This document shows positions 34,029 to 44,511 of a stretch of DNA of 64,000 nt, one piece after another; position 1 is the first letter of the stretch, and each line of letters starts with the position of its first letter. The notes beneath the pieces are model-generated. The model had not been told where the DNA came from. It saw only the letters and a list, made by a program, of their open reading frames with translations, and made no database searches. Source of the stretch: Clitopilus passeckerianus (Eukaryota; Basidiomycota; Agaricomycetes; Agaricales; Entolomataceae). Where the stretch lies: assembly GCA_944990035.1 (NCBI GenBank), contig CALYLX010000150.1, positions 806,001 to 870,000 of the forward strand, written 5' to 3'. The position numbers and the translations under genes are program-made.

Positions 34029-37000
34029 ATGTCAAGCCATCCTCGCATCCACATCTCCACTGAGCGCCCTGCTCCAGTACCACAGTATTCAGTTGAAGTA
34101 ACCCCACCACCCTACAGCGAATATGATGATTCTTCATTGAATTCATCGGAGCCAGCCTTAGCCAACCCGTGGGGTGATAGAAGCCCTGTTGAGGCTCCCA
34201 TTGATCAATACACTCGACAGCGGACGCACTCCGCAGTGGAACCTTCGACAAGACCACTATCTCGAAGCATAAGTGCTGGTGCCTCTTCTATCATGTCCCA
34301 ACCGACAATGGCCTTCCCCGAACCTCAAATTTATCGCGCGACCTCTTATGCATACGCTAATAATCATATTCCAGTGTCACCCATTTCCCCTGGACCGCTC
34401 ACACCTATAGGATCCAGCAGCTGGAACCCGCAGGATGCATTGAGTCCGACTTTCGGCCCAGGCGCGACGGGCCTCCACCACTCGCCGTCGATGGCCTCAC
34501 TGCGCTCAACAGCATCCTCGTATCATCAAGAAGAAGAAGACGATTATGAAGCTGAGGTGCGCTTGTGTTCATGTTATACAACCTGAAGGCGACCTGACAC
34601 ATTTGCGATTAGACTTTTGAAGACAGCACAGAAGACTTTTCTCGAGAATTGTCAAACCTTTCGTTAGTATCCCAATCCACTTCCCAGACCTTGCTATTGA
34701 CAGAAGCACCACTGTCAGTCTAGACTCCGACGAAAGCCTGCGCCGCTTCCAATCTGGGGAACTTCTAGCAAAAGATGAAGAGTGGCACCTTCTAGTACCA
34801 ACAGAAGCCAGGGAGGCCTTGGGAAAGAATGAAGTTCAGAGGCAGTCTGTCATTTTTGAAGTGATAAAGGCAGAGAGGGACTACGTTGCAGATCTTCAGA
34901 CGATGCAAGAGGCGGGTTCAATTATCCATCTATTTTGTATATTATTTATGCTGACATGAAATAACTCAGTTTAGATATTCATAAACTCGCTGAAGGCAGC
35001 ATCTCCACCCATTATACCTCCAGATCGCCTACAGCTTTTCCTGGACGAAGTCTTTGGAAATTTAGCAAGCCTTCTGGCTCACCATAGACGCATCCTGGAG
35101 GCCCTTTTCGAGAGGCAGCGTGACCAACACCCTCTTATTCAAAGCGTAGCAGATATCATACTGGAGAGTGCGTTCAGCGATCTTTCCTTGTTTCTAAGAA
35201 CTAGCGTTCATTTCACACGACAGTGGTTCTGTCGTCTGACTTTAGATCGGATTATGAGGCTTATATCAAACACTACCCATTATCGGAATCCATGCATCGT
35301 CGAGAGCTTCGCTTAAATGCTGCATACAAGCGCTTTCTAGCCGACCTTCCTAGCAAAGATCCCTCTTTCGACCAACGTATCCGGAAACGAGACCTCATCA
35401 CCTTCATCTCTCGACCAGTAACGCGTTTACCCCGATTGAACCTAGTCCTGGAGCAAATTCTGAAGTTGACAGACAAGGAATATGAACACCCCGATATCGA
35501 GACGTTGCCACTCATTCTCAGCATCTTGGGAGAAACCTTGAAAAGCACTCAACCTGGTATCGCTGCGGCCGAGAGCAAAGTCAAATTCTGGGCACTCAGC
35601 GAAAATCTTGTGTTCCAACGTGGAGAAATCATTGCAAGTGCCCTTCATCTTGGTAGCAATGCATATTCTCAATGGCTTAAACAGGACATGGACCTCTACG
35701 ATGACAGTAGAACGATTGTTTACGATGGCCCTGTTTTCAGGCAAAACAGGTCCGACTTCGATCGCACAACCTGGACTGAACTTTCAGCGAGTCTGTTGGA
35801 CAATTATTGTACGTATTCATCCCTAAATCCCGGGGCAACGACTCACACCATACGTAGTTATTCTAACCCGCAATGAGAAGCGGCCGAATGGTACGGAAAG
35901 GAAGACCATCATGTCACGGGTTAGTAGCTTTCTCATGGAAGAAGGGTATTCAATACTGAATCACTGTATAGCCATTGCCATTATCCTATCTTCGCCTTGG
36001 ATCCTTCAATGGCCCTGTAGAGCAGCGGAAAGAGAAGGTCGATGATGGAGGCTTGTTCAGAACAACTCAAACAGCCCCGGCATATCCATTCACAGTATAC
36101 CATGCAGGAAATATGCACTCACGAAGATATACCCTCTATGTCGCTACAGAGAATGTGCGGAAAAAGTGGCATGATGCCCTCGTTGATGCCCTGGGAGTAC
36201 ATAAAGTTCGACAGGAAGCCAATCAGGTTCGTATACTTGACATGGAAACTGGAATGGATTTCATCGGTACTTACTTCATCTCAGTTCTTCTATCAGCAAA
36301 CACTCACAGAAAAATATTTCCGTACCATGGGTGCCAATGTCACCAGCCCAGTGGTGAGGTTAACAGGAAAGATCACGGCTGCCGCCCCATTCAGTAGGTT
36401 GAACGCACGAACGCGTTGGAACCAGATTTTGATATTCCCTTTTCCCAGCCAGTCGTGGTAGAAGGTTCTTGGCTGTTGGTTGTGAGAATGGTATTTACGT
36501 GGCCCCAATGGGTTCAGAAGGTTTGTCCGTTGGTCTGGCTTGGTTTTGATGTTTCCTGACCGAATTTTCATAGAATTCCACAAGGTCTTCAATTATATGT
36601 CGCCCACCACCATCAAGGCTCTTCAAACCCAGAATACGCGCGCATACAACCACCTAATAATCCACTCAGATACAAATCTGCTCGCCTACGACCTGGATGC
36701 AGTGGCCCTTGTCTCCCAAGGAAAGGCACAATCTCGAGCATTAGAAGTTATGGCGGAAAGAGTAATCAGCCAAGACGCTGGCTCTGTGGTATCGTTCAAT
36801 ATCGGATTCTGGGCGCACAGAGGAATGGGTATGTCTCTGGTTTTGAGTACATCCGGGCGAGGCACTAAGACTGTAACAGTCGTATGCACTACCAAGAAAC
36901 GTCTACAAACTACGACTGGCCTGTATGCTATAGAAGCCATCCCAGCAGGAAAGAATGGCGTTCAAGCAGGCCGGCACAACAAAGGACCCGTTCGATCGTT

Positions 37001-37774
37001 CAGACCATATGGAGAGGTAAGCAAGCGTTGATCGATGAAACAATAATTTTGTTGACTGGGAAAGCAGCCTGCATATGTCCCTAGAGATGCTTCAAACATT
37101 ACACCACTCACTAAGACTGTGGGTGTGTGCGTGAAGGAACATATCATCGTTATGGACCCCTTGAAGCTTGCAGGCCCTCCCGTCAACATCGTTCCAAACT
37201 TGGACGATCAGAACGACCCGTTGATCTCTATTCTGAGAAATCGCATGGGAGATGCCAGACCCTTAGGCTTGATGCGGTTGTCAGAAGAAGAGTTAATGGT
37301 TGTTTACGATTGTAGGTCTTTTCCCTTTCTTGAGACAGTGCAACTCTGACCATTTCCCTTGGACATGCAGTGGTGGGTTGCTACATCACCAAGCACGGAC
37401 TTCCCAGCCGCCAGGCGGGGTACATCAAATGGGAAACAGCTGCGACCTCGTTCACTTACAGGAAGAACTTCTTACTCCTGTTTTCGCCGAACTTTGTCGA
37501 GGTTCGCGACGTGACAACAGGCCGCATCATGCAAGTGATAGAAGCCAGAGACGTCCGACTTTTGCATTCAGACTTAGGCCCGCCAGATGCGATACATCCC
37601 CAGGATAATTACAATGTTATCATTGCTATGAGGGGTGATCGGGATGATCACAAGGGCACGAGGGAGAAGGTCGTCGAACTTGTCGAGACCAACGAGCTTG
37701 CTACAAGAGTTCGTAATGCTAACGGCCACACGGACACGCCGGTCCCTGCGCTGTGGGATGAATGGGATATGTGA
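34029..37774 (+). CDS. Rho guanine nucleotide exchange factor (DH-PH-CNH, Rom2/Rgf-like)
   Basis: This activates a Rho-type GTPase at the cell cortex, in fungi usually Rho1 of the cell-wall integrity pathway. An N-terminal Pro/Ser-rich region of about 200 residues is followed by the DH domain: SVIFEVIKAERDYVADLQTM, INSLKAASPPIIPPDRLQL and DLITFISRPVTRLPRLNLVL. A PH-like region follows (SYLRLGSFNGPVEQRKEKV, PFTVYHAGNMHSRRYTLYV). The C-terminal third is a citron homology domain: FLAVGCENGIYVAPMGS, NLLAYDLDAVALVSQGKA, VPNLDDQNDPLISILR and YIKWETAATSFTYRKNFLLL, ending ALWDEWDM. I saw no DEP domain before the DH domain, unlike Rgf1-type proteins. At least nine introns. It is downstream of the tRNA gene. 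Confidence 0.87.
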
Positions 37775-38024
37775 TTAGAGTAGTATGACTTTGAGGACGT
37801 TTAGTCGTTCCAATTTTTCACGATAGATAGGATTTTATTTATGTAGGATATTTATTCCTTAATATTTCTCCTTCATTATTATCACGACTTATACGCCATC
37901 CCGAATGAGCTTCATTGGTCCCACTCAGATATTATCGATCAGATAGACGGATAAATATCGTTGTCATACAAAGTTGCTGTGTCGACTCTAGAAGGTATCT
38001 TTTACTCAGCTTCTGTCCCCGGCT

Positions 38025-39519
38025 CTACTGCATCTCAGCTTCTTCTATGGGTTCGGTGGTGAACACAAGACATGCACCATCGTCACCAGCGCTGATCACA
38101 ACGGAACCTTCCAATCCGAGGGAGGCGTCGAGAACAGGCTTGCCGTGTCCTCTGTGTGTTTTGACGAGGGTCCCCGTGCGGGCGTCCCAGGTTCGCAATG
38201 TCCCGTCTGCGGATGCAGAAACAAGGAGATAACCTTTGGGTGCAGGGGGACAAGAAGCCTGGTTACAGCATCCTGATAGTAGATATATTAGTTAGATTTC
38301 AAGGTACATCCCGACGCCTCGAACTCACCGTATGCTCAACGGTCGATCTTAGTCGCATCGTGCTCAGATCCCAGATACAGATCTTCCCATCTGTTGCACC
38401 AGTGACTGCAACACCAGGTCCTGAGCCGCTGCCAATCTGGATGTACTCGACTGCCTCGATACTTTCGCCTTCTGTGTGACCCCCTAGAGCGCCGACTACA
38501 TCTCCTTTGCTCAAGCTGACGACGCGAACGCCACCAGCTGCTCCGCCGACCGTGACGAGGGTGGATGCGGGGTTGACTTTGAGGGATGTGATGCCGTCAA
38601 GGTTGAAGCGAGCGTCATCGGCTGTGAGTTTGAAGATGGGAGTGGGCTCTCTGGGATCCCAGAACATCAGAGAGCCGTCTGCGCATGCCGATACGATCCT
38701 TTTCCCTGAAATTATGGTCAGTTCAAATGCGATAGGAGGGTGTGATATCATACGTACCATCTGGTGTGAATTCACCACAGTTGACCGCACCAGTGTGGCC
38801 CGCAAACACTTGCATTGTATTGCCAGATGGTACTGCCAAAAGAATGAGTGAGTAATTGTTCTAGTAGAAACTAGTAGGAGCCGAAGGTGACTACGTACGT
38901 TGCCACAACCATAAAGTAGAGTCATTTGAGCCAGCCAAAAGTACATTTCCTTTCGGATGCCACCTAAGGAACTACAAGTGATTTGAATTAGACAAATTGA
39001 ACACCAGGTCACTCTAGAATCACTAACCATGACTTCGTCCGGTCCTTGTAGTTCAGTCAAGAACTCCCATGTCCTGTAGTTGTCTTTTCCTACACGGCGC
39101 CATACTCTGACTTTGCCGTCCATGCCGCCAGTGGACACCATTTCGCCATCGGGACTCCAGCCAACGCAAGTAACACTGTCGGAGTGTCCGCTGAGTTTGA
39201 CGAGGACTTCGCCATCTGTTATATCCCAGATGTATCCAAGATCATCCTCGCCTCCGGATACGGCAAGAGCCTGGGTGGGATGAGTAGCCACGGCGAATAC
39301 AGATTGAGCGTGCTCAGTGAAAGCTTGTTCTGAATTGCTTTCGAACTGGCCAGAAGGGCCAGCTTCTGCCTGGTCATCGTCATCGTCATCATCCATTGGT
39401 TGGTCTCCATCATCTTCAACTTCAGCAAGAACGTCGTCGTTTCCAATGAATTGCTCCTCCTCGACTTCCTCGTCCATTTCTTCGTCTTGGTGGTCTTGTG
39501 CTTTGTGATCGGCGGGCAT
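38025..39519 (-). CDS. SQT1: WD40 ribosome-assembly chaperone Sqt1 (Rpl10 chaperone)
   Basis: Sqt1 binds nascent Rpl10/uL16 and delivers it to pre-60S particles. The N-terminus is strongly acidic (DEEMDEEVEEEQFIGNDDVL and a D-rich run), as in Sqt1 and animal AAMP. WD40 repeats follow: EHAQSVFAVATHPTQALAVS, DLGYIWDITDGEVLVKLSGH, SVTCVGWSPDGEMVSTGGMD, FLRWHPKGNVLLAGSNDST, FTPDGKRIVSACADGSLMFW and TGATDGKICIWDLSTMRLRS. The last repeat reads PKGYLLVSASADGTLRTWDA and the protein ends EEAEMQ. At the start of the last exon the frame is odd: EHTDAVTRLLV lies in one frame and PKGYLLVSA in another, joined by a run of five C. Either a base is missing or the acceptor lies 13 bases further on. It is divergent from the PDI gene. 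Confidence 0.85.
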
Positions 39520-39977
39520 TTTCGCTTTAAGCTATGTGTGGGTTGTTCTGAGGATTACGGTAAAGTTACGGTGATATTTTATAATATTTTCTGGGGAGCT
39601 GAGTAAAGCACTTACATGAATTAGTAAACTTGACAGAGAAAAGATTATCGCGAAGGACTCGATAAAAGTTGCCGGAACCGGAAGTGCATCGCCACACGGG
39701 AATTGTGAATTGACATTGCAGGTTGTGCCGAGAACGGTCCGCTCGACAAGCAGGGACTTTCCACGTCGTTTGGCCGTTGGGCCGATATAATTTGGGCAAT
39801 TATTGAATGTTTATGGAGACTAAAAGGGCGCCACTGAATACCGAGATGGGTGTCGTAGCATAAGGACTAGGCCAGATGACCAATCACCGTCGTGACTTTC
39901 TGAAGATTCCACGTCAGTTCCAGCGCGACAACCGAAGAAGCAGCAGCTGCTTACACCTTACTTTCTCTCCAACCACC
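39520..39977. promoter_or_regulatory. Divergent promoter region between SQT1 and PDI gene
   Basis: About 460 bp between two divergent starts. The region is AT-rich near 39560-39600, where the SQT1 5' UTR would lie. No clear TATA box or UPRE-like motif could be placed with confidence. Confidence 0.4.
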
Positions 39978-41707
39978 ATGAGAATCGCCTTTTCTTTCAT
40001 TGCAGCATTTGTTGCTGCTGCTGCTGCCTCGAATGTCATTGACCTGACACCGGACAACTTCGACGCTGTTATTGGGAAAGGAAAGCCTGGTTTGGTCGAG
40101 TTGTAAGTTGAATTCCAAAAATGAGCTGCTAATACACCCATTCTAACGTGTCTTTTCTTTTCATAGCTTCGCACCATGGTGGTAAGTAAAAGATAAGACT
40201 ATAATCAAGTGTATGTTAATTGCGCATTCATGATTTTCAGTGGTCATTGCAAGGTGAGCTTCAAGAAGTGCTATCAACGGAAGGGCAACCTCTGACTCTT
40301 TACAGAGCCTTGCACCTGTTTACGAACAGCTTGCAGATGCCTTTGCACATGCCAAAGACAAGGTGGTCATTGCCAAGGTCGATGCTGACGGCGCTGGAAA
40401 GCCCCTAGGCTCGAAGTATGGTGTTACCGGCTTCCCCAGTAAGAATTGCAAATATCCCAGCCACAACAATGTTCTGACAATGCTGTTTAGCTCTGAAGTG
40501 GTTTGATGCCGATGGAAAGGAGGAGAAATACGAGTCTGGCCGTGACTTGGACAGTCTCGCGGCTTTGTGAGTATCCAAGCTTTCAATGGAAAGTCTATTG
40601 ACCATCCTGTAGTGTGTCCAAAAAAGCTGGTGTCAAATCGTCAATCAAACCTCCTCCCCCTCCCGTCACCACTATCTTGGACTACCAGAACTTTGACGAA
40701 ATTGCCCTCGTATGTGTATTCTGGTTCTATAGACTGACACTTGCTAATAATTTCTCCCCAGAATGAGGACAAGAACGTTCTGGTAGCTTTCACTGTAAGC
40801 TTTAACCTTATCTTCACGATGCTGCTAGTTTTCTGATGTGGGACCACAGGCTCCCTGGTGTGGTCACTGCAAGAACATGAAGCCCGTCTTCGAAAAAGGT
40901 AAAATAGAATCAACCGCTTCCCAACGTCATTCTCACATTCTTGTCAGTCGCAACCACCTTCAAGACCGAGACTGACGTAAGTTGGATTATAGAGATGACG
41001 ATTGAATATTCCTAACGCTATTTTCAGTGCCTTGTCGCCAACGTGGATGCTGACGACAAGAAGAACTCTGCTCTAAGCCAGAAATACGGCATTCAAGGAT
41101 TCCCCACCCTCAAGTTCTTCCCCAAGGGCTCTAAGGAGCCTGTTGCTTACGAAGGCGGACGTTCGGAGGCTGATTTCGTTGAGTTCCTGAACGAGCAGTG
41201 TGGCACTCAGCGTGCTGTTGGCGGAGGTTTGTCTGACCAGGTTAGCTATATGTCCCTAGTATCTCGGAGACAATAAGCGCTGATCATAATCTCCTCGTTT
41301 TTCTAAGGCCGGGCGCCTGGGAGAATTTGACGCTCTCGCCGCCAAATTCTTCTCTGCGAAAACTGATATCAGGAAACAGATTTTCCAGGAAGCTACCACC
41401 CTTGGCAAGACTGTTGGCGTCGCTGCTAAGCACTACCTTCGTGTTATGGAGAAGGTCGTCAACGGCAGCGAGGAATACATTCAAAAGGAAACTACGCGGT
41501 TAGTGTGCCCTGAACATGGCATGGAATATACGCTGGGTTGCTGACGCTTGCTTCGTGTCCCATTTTTATAGCTTATCCAAGATCCTTGAGAAGCGGAACA
41601 TGGCGCCTACTAAGTTCGATGAAATCAAGATCAAGTCCAACATTTTGGCTGCGTTCTCGGAGAAAAAGGAGGAGCCATCGACCGGAAGGGACGAGTCTGA
41701 GCTATAG
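39978..41707 (+). CDS. Protein disulfide isomerase, two thioredoxin domains plus ERp29C domain
   Basis: An ER oxidoreductase of the ERp38/TigA type. A signal peptide (MRIAFSFIAAFVAAAAASN) leads into VIDLTPDNFDAVIGKGKPGL. The first active site FAPWCGHCK is assembled from two tiny exons, 40167-40181 (15 bases) and 40241-40253 (13 bases). Then come KVVIAKVDADGAGKPLGSKY and TLKWFDADGKEEKYESGRD. The second domain has NVLVAFTAPWCGHCKNMKPV, LVANVDADDKKNSALSQKYG and GFPTLKFFPKGSKEPVAYEG with the cis-Pro. The C-terminal helical ERp29-like domain follows (GEFDALAAKFFSAKTDIRK, TVGVAAKHYLRVMEKV, LEKRNMAPTKFDEIKIKSN). The protein ends TGRDESEL, which is not a standard HDEL/KDEL. At least nine introns. Confidence 0.9.
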
Positions 41708-42139
41708 AGGTTGGTGTAAAAATGTAGTACATGCACATCTTGTATACCAGGTGTTTAATGGAGTCCATTCCACATCCTCCCGGGACTAGCGTGGCATACC
41801 GCAGGGGAATGGCGTTTTTGATAGGGCTCAGTAAGGCAAATTTGTGGCCTTGAGGTGATGGGTAGTCGGAAATCAGACGTCGAGCTCCTGCCTCGTGGTG
41901 GTTCAAGCGACGTTCTCATGATCAACTCGCACTACAAAGGGATCGATTAGCCCATGAACAGGTCGGACCTAGCCTCCTTCACCTTGTTCACGCTCCATGA
42001 TTCATACCTGTAGGCGTCTGGCAGAAGACTATAAAGACCCACAGAGGACAGACGATTGAGCGGTTTCTTGATTTCCCGACCTATTACCGGTGTCGACCTC
42101 GTTGTTCTTGTTCTCCCTCCTTGTTAAAGATCCACGATC
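41708..42139. other. Intergenic region
   Basis: About 430 bp between the PDI gene and the TDP2-like gene, holding the PDI 3' UTR and the next promoter. No gene is seen. Confidence 0.45.
42030..42035 (+). promoter_or_regulatory. Possible TATA box of the TDP2-like gene
   Basis: TATAAA lies 110 bp before the ATG at 42140, followed by a pyrimidine-rich leader (about 42060-42130). Read by eye. Confidence 0.4.
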
Positions 42140-43112
42140 ATGTCGAGCTATCCCTCCAGCTACTCCTGGACAGACCCCGACTCTCCTGTTGTCCCAAATG
42201 TTTTTACTCCCAAGCAGATGTACGCTTATCGCGACGATAAAGCTGCTTGGCGACATGTCTCCGAGCGCAAGACGAACGCACAGAGACACCATCACCCCAA
42301 CCTCATGCTCATCACCTGGAACGTGAGCTACGACACTCCCTATGTTGAGGACCGGATGGAGGCCGTTTTGCGCCACTGCCAATCCAGAGTTCTCAAGTGC
42401 CGTGATGATGAAGTGACTCCAATCGAGTCATGCATCATGTTCCAAGAAGTCAACCCTAAAGCGCTCGCCAAACTGCTATCGGATCCCTGGGTCAGGCGGC
42501 ACTATCAAGTCACGCCTAAATCTTCGGAGAAGTGGTTTCACGGATATGGAAACGTTACGCTCGTTTCGAAGTCGGTCGCCGTAAAGGCGGCGGCGACTAT
42601 CGACTTCGGGCATTCTCGCTTTGGGCGCGGCGCAGTTGTGGTGGATGTCAAATTGGGTACGGCGGCGGCACGGTCGGAGGAGAAAACTATAAGGATAATC
42701 AACACACATCTGGAATCCTTAGCTCCCGGCGAGCGAGCTAGGCAGGAGCAGCTATACGTGCTCGCCACGATGCTGAAGAAGAAGGAAGAGGTTTCCGGGG
42801 GTCATCTGCGGTGATATGAATCACATTGGGATGAGCGAGTGGCGAGACGTCGCGGATGTCGGGCTCTTAGATGCTTGGAAGAAGCAGAGCAATGCACGAG
42901 CGGGGCAGACTTGGGGATACCAGTCCGATGACACACAGTATCCGCCTGGTCGGCTGGATAAGGTGCTGTATCTGGAACGCAACCTTTATGAGGTTAATGA
43001 ACCTGAACGGATTGGCGTTGGTCTCAAAGCCCGAGACGAAAATGGTATACCTATCATATGGGCTAGCGATCACTATGGTTTATCGTCGAGCTTGCGCCTA
43101 CTTGGTTACTAG
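42140..43112 (+). CDS. TDP2-like endonuclease/exonuclease/phosphatase-family protein, frame broken once
   Basis: The fold is that of Mg2+-dependent phosphodiesterases. The first part runs NLMLITWNVSYDTPYVEDRM (first Asn motif), ESCIMFQEVNPKALAKLLSD (catalytic Glu), GYGNVTLVSKSVAVKA and RIINTHLESLAPGERARQEQ (conserved His). The second part, in another frame, runs VICGDMNHIGMSEWRDVAD (GDxN), RLDKVLYLERNLYEV and IIWASDHYGLSSSLRLLGY, with the catalytic SDH. The THLES and GDMN blocks in this order most resemble tyrosyl-DNA phosphodiesterase 2, which frees topoisomerase II-type 5' tyrosyl adducts; other family members cannot be excluded. All catalytic motifs are present, but the frame shifts by one base in the run of five G at about 42802-42806. 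The gene appears to have no intron. Confidence 0.75.
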
Positions 43113-43484
43113 ACGATGTGATGATGGGAACTGAGAGATATTGGTCGCATGTTGCCAAGTTTTTCATCTTTTTCTGCTTCACTCTGGGCTTCCTTCATTT
43201 CTTGGCTGTTTTGTATTCCTCGTGTATGTTGTATGAATAGCTTGCGGCCTGGGCTGTCAAAAAGTATTAAATTTAGCAGTAATTATGTGTCAGCGACATA
43301 CTGTAACTAAAGATAACAGCAACTCTGTCAGGCGCTGGAAACGTCTTGCTCGGCTAATGATCAATGTTGACATTTATTTGTCCCATCAATGGTTCCCGCC
43401 TGCCTTGTATAAAGTAAACAAATCCCCTCGTCAACCGCTTTGCTCCGCAGTTTGTCGCCCCACTCGACGTCCCCAACGTTCACC
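43113..43484. other. Intergenic region with promoter of the GPI-protein gene
   Basis: About 370 bp. The 5' half is T-rich, probably the 3' UTR of the TDP2-like gene. The 3' half contains the TATA-like box listed separately. Confidence 0.4.
43408..43413 (+). promoter_or_regulatory. Possible TATA box of the Ser/Thr-rich GPI protein
   Basis: TATAAA 77 bp before the ATG at 43485, followed by a C/T-rich leader. Spacing is normal for a strongly expressed fungal gene. Confidence 0.4.
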
Positions 43485-44511
43485 ATGAAGTTCTCCCTTA
43501 CCGCCACCTCCGTTCTTGCACTCGTCGCCAGTGCTGTTGCCCAGGGCGGTCTCCAGATTAATACCCCGTGAGCGCTTAAATCAAAATGGCCTGATTTCAC
43601 CAAAAATGTTGAACCGTCAACCTGTCGTTTCTAGTGCAAGTGCTGTCGTCTGCCAGCCTCTCTTGTTGACATGGACTGGAGGAACTCGTGAGTCTCTTCA
43701 ACTCTTCCTGATTGCTTGACTGCTAATCTCGCAATAGCCCCTTACTTCTTGGTTCGTAAATGAGTTGTAATGAGCTGTGAACATTCATTGAATTAGTTCT
43801 ATTCTCCTTGGTCTAACAGAGGTAAAATAGACGCCTGCTCTACTGTCGCACGCAGAAGTTAATTGACCTTTATCCAGCATTCTCCCCGGCAATCAACCTA
43901 GTGCCCCTGCCCTCAAGGACTTCGGTCAAGTTACTGGCAACTCTCTTACCTGGACTGTCAACTTCGAGGCCAGTAAGTGAAGTTGGTACCTCCTCATTGT
44001 TTCTCTACATCTGAGGACGCTTTCAGACACTTCCTTGGGCCTTACCCTCCGTGATTCTTCCGGAACCACCGCACAATCTGCGGCCTTCACTGTCCAGGCT
44101 GGAAGTAAGTAGCACCGGGCAATCATGACCGAGATAATGGTATTGATCCGTCTTGTCCTCAAGCCGATAGCAGCTGTGTAGGCAAGGATCCCTCCAGCAC
44201 TGCTGGCGGCTCTACCCCGCCTGGTGGCTCCTCTACCACAGGTGGCTCTCCCCCCGCCACCAGCCCTCCCGCCACCACGGCCCCTCCTGCTACCACCAGT
44301 GCTCCTGGAACCACTACTACCCTCCGTAAGTAGTTCCATCTCGTTGTCGAAGGCCAAGGTGCCTTACTAGATTTATAGGACTTCCAAACCCGCTACTAGC
44401 TCTGGCACCACCAGCGCACCATCCACCACTACCACGAACGCTGCTGTCTCCAACGCAGTTGAGTTCGGTGCTGCTGGTGTCGTCGGTGCAGTTCTTGCCC
44501 TCCTTGTTTGA
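43485..44511 (+). CDS. Ser/Thr-rich GPI-anchored surface protein (Agaricomycete family)
   Basis: The signal peptide is MKFSLTATSVLALVASAVAQ. A compact N-terminal domain follows over several small exons: GGLQINTP, ASAVVCQPLLLTWTGGT, PPYFL, ILPGNQPSAPALKDFGQVTG, NSLTWTVNFEA, NTSLGLTLRDSSGTTAQSAA and FTVQAG. A Pro/Thr/Ser-rich stalk is then followed by VEFGAAGVVGAVLALLV, a GPI-attachment tail. The QIN(T/S)P...CxPxxxxWxGG opening resembles beta-sandwich Kre9/Knh1-like surface proteins, which are very common in Agaricomycetes. No enzyme function is suggested. The exon between PPYFL and ILPG is not fully resolved; a small exon may be missing there. Two further introns interrupt the stalk. Confidence 0.75.

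Noticed and set aside
42816..43112. Separate small gene downstream of the TDP2-like frame
   Set aside because: It contains the GDMN and SDH motifs missing from the upstream frame, so it is the second half of the same gene.
44214..44430. Repeat-like Pro/Thr/Ser tract as a microsatellite
   Set aside because: It is the coding stalk of the GPI protein and is not a simple tandem DNA repeat.
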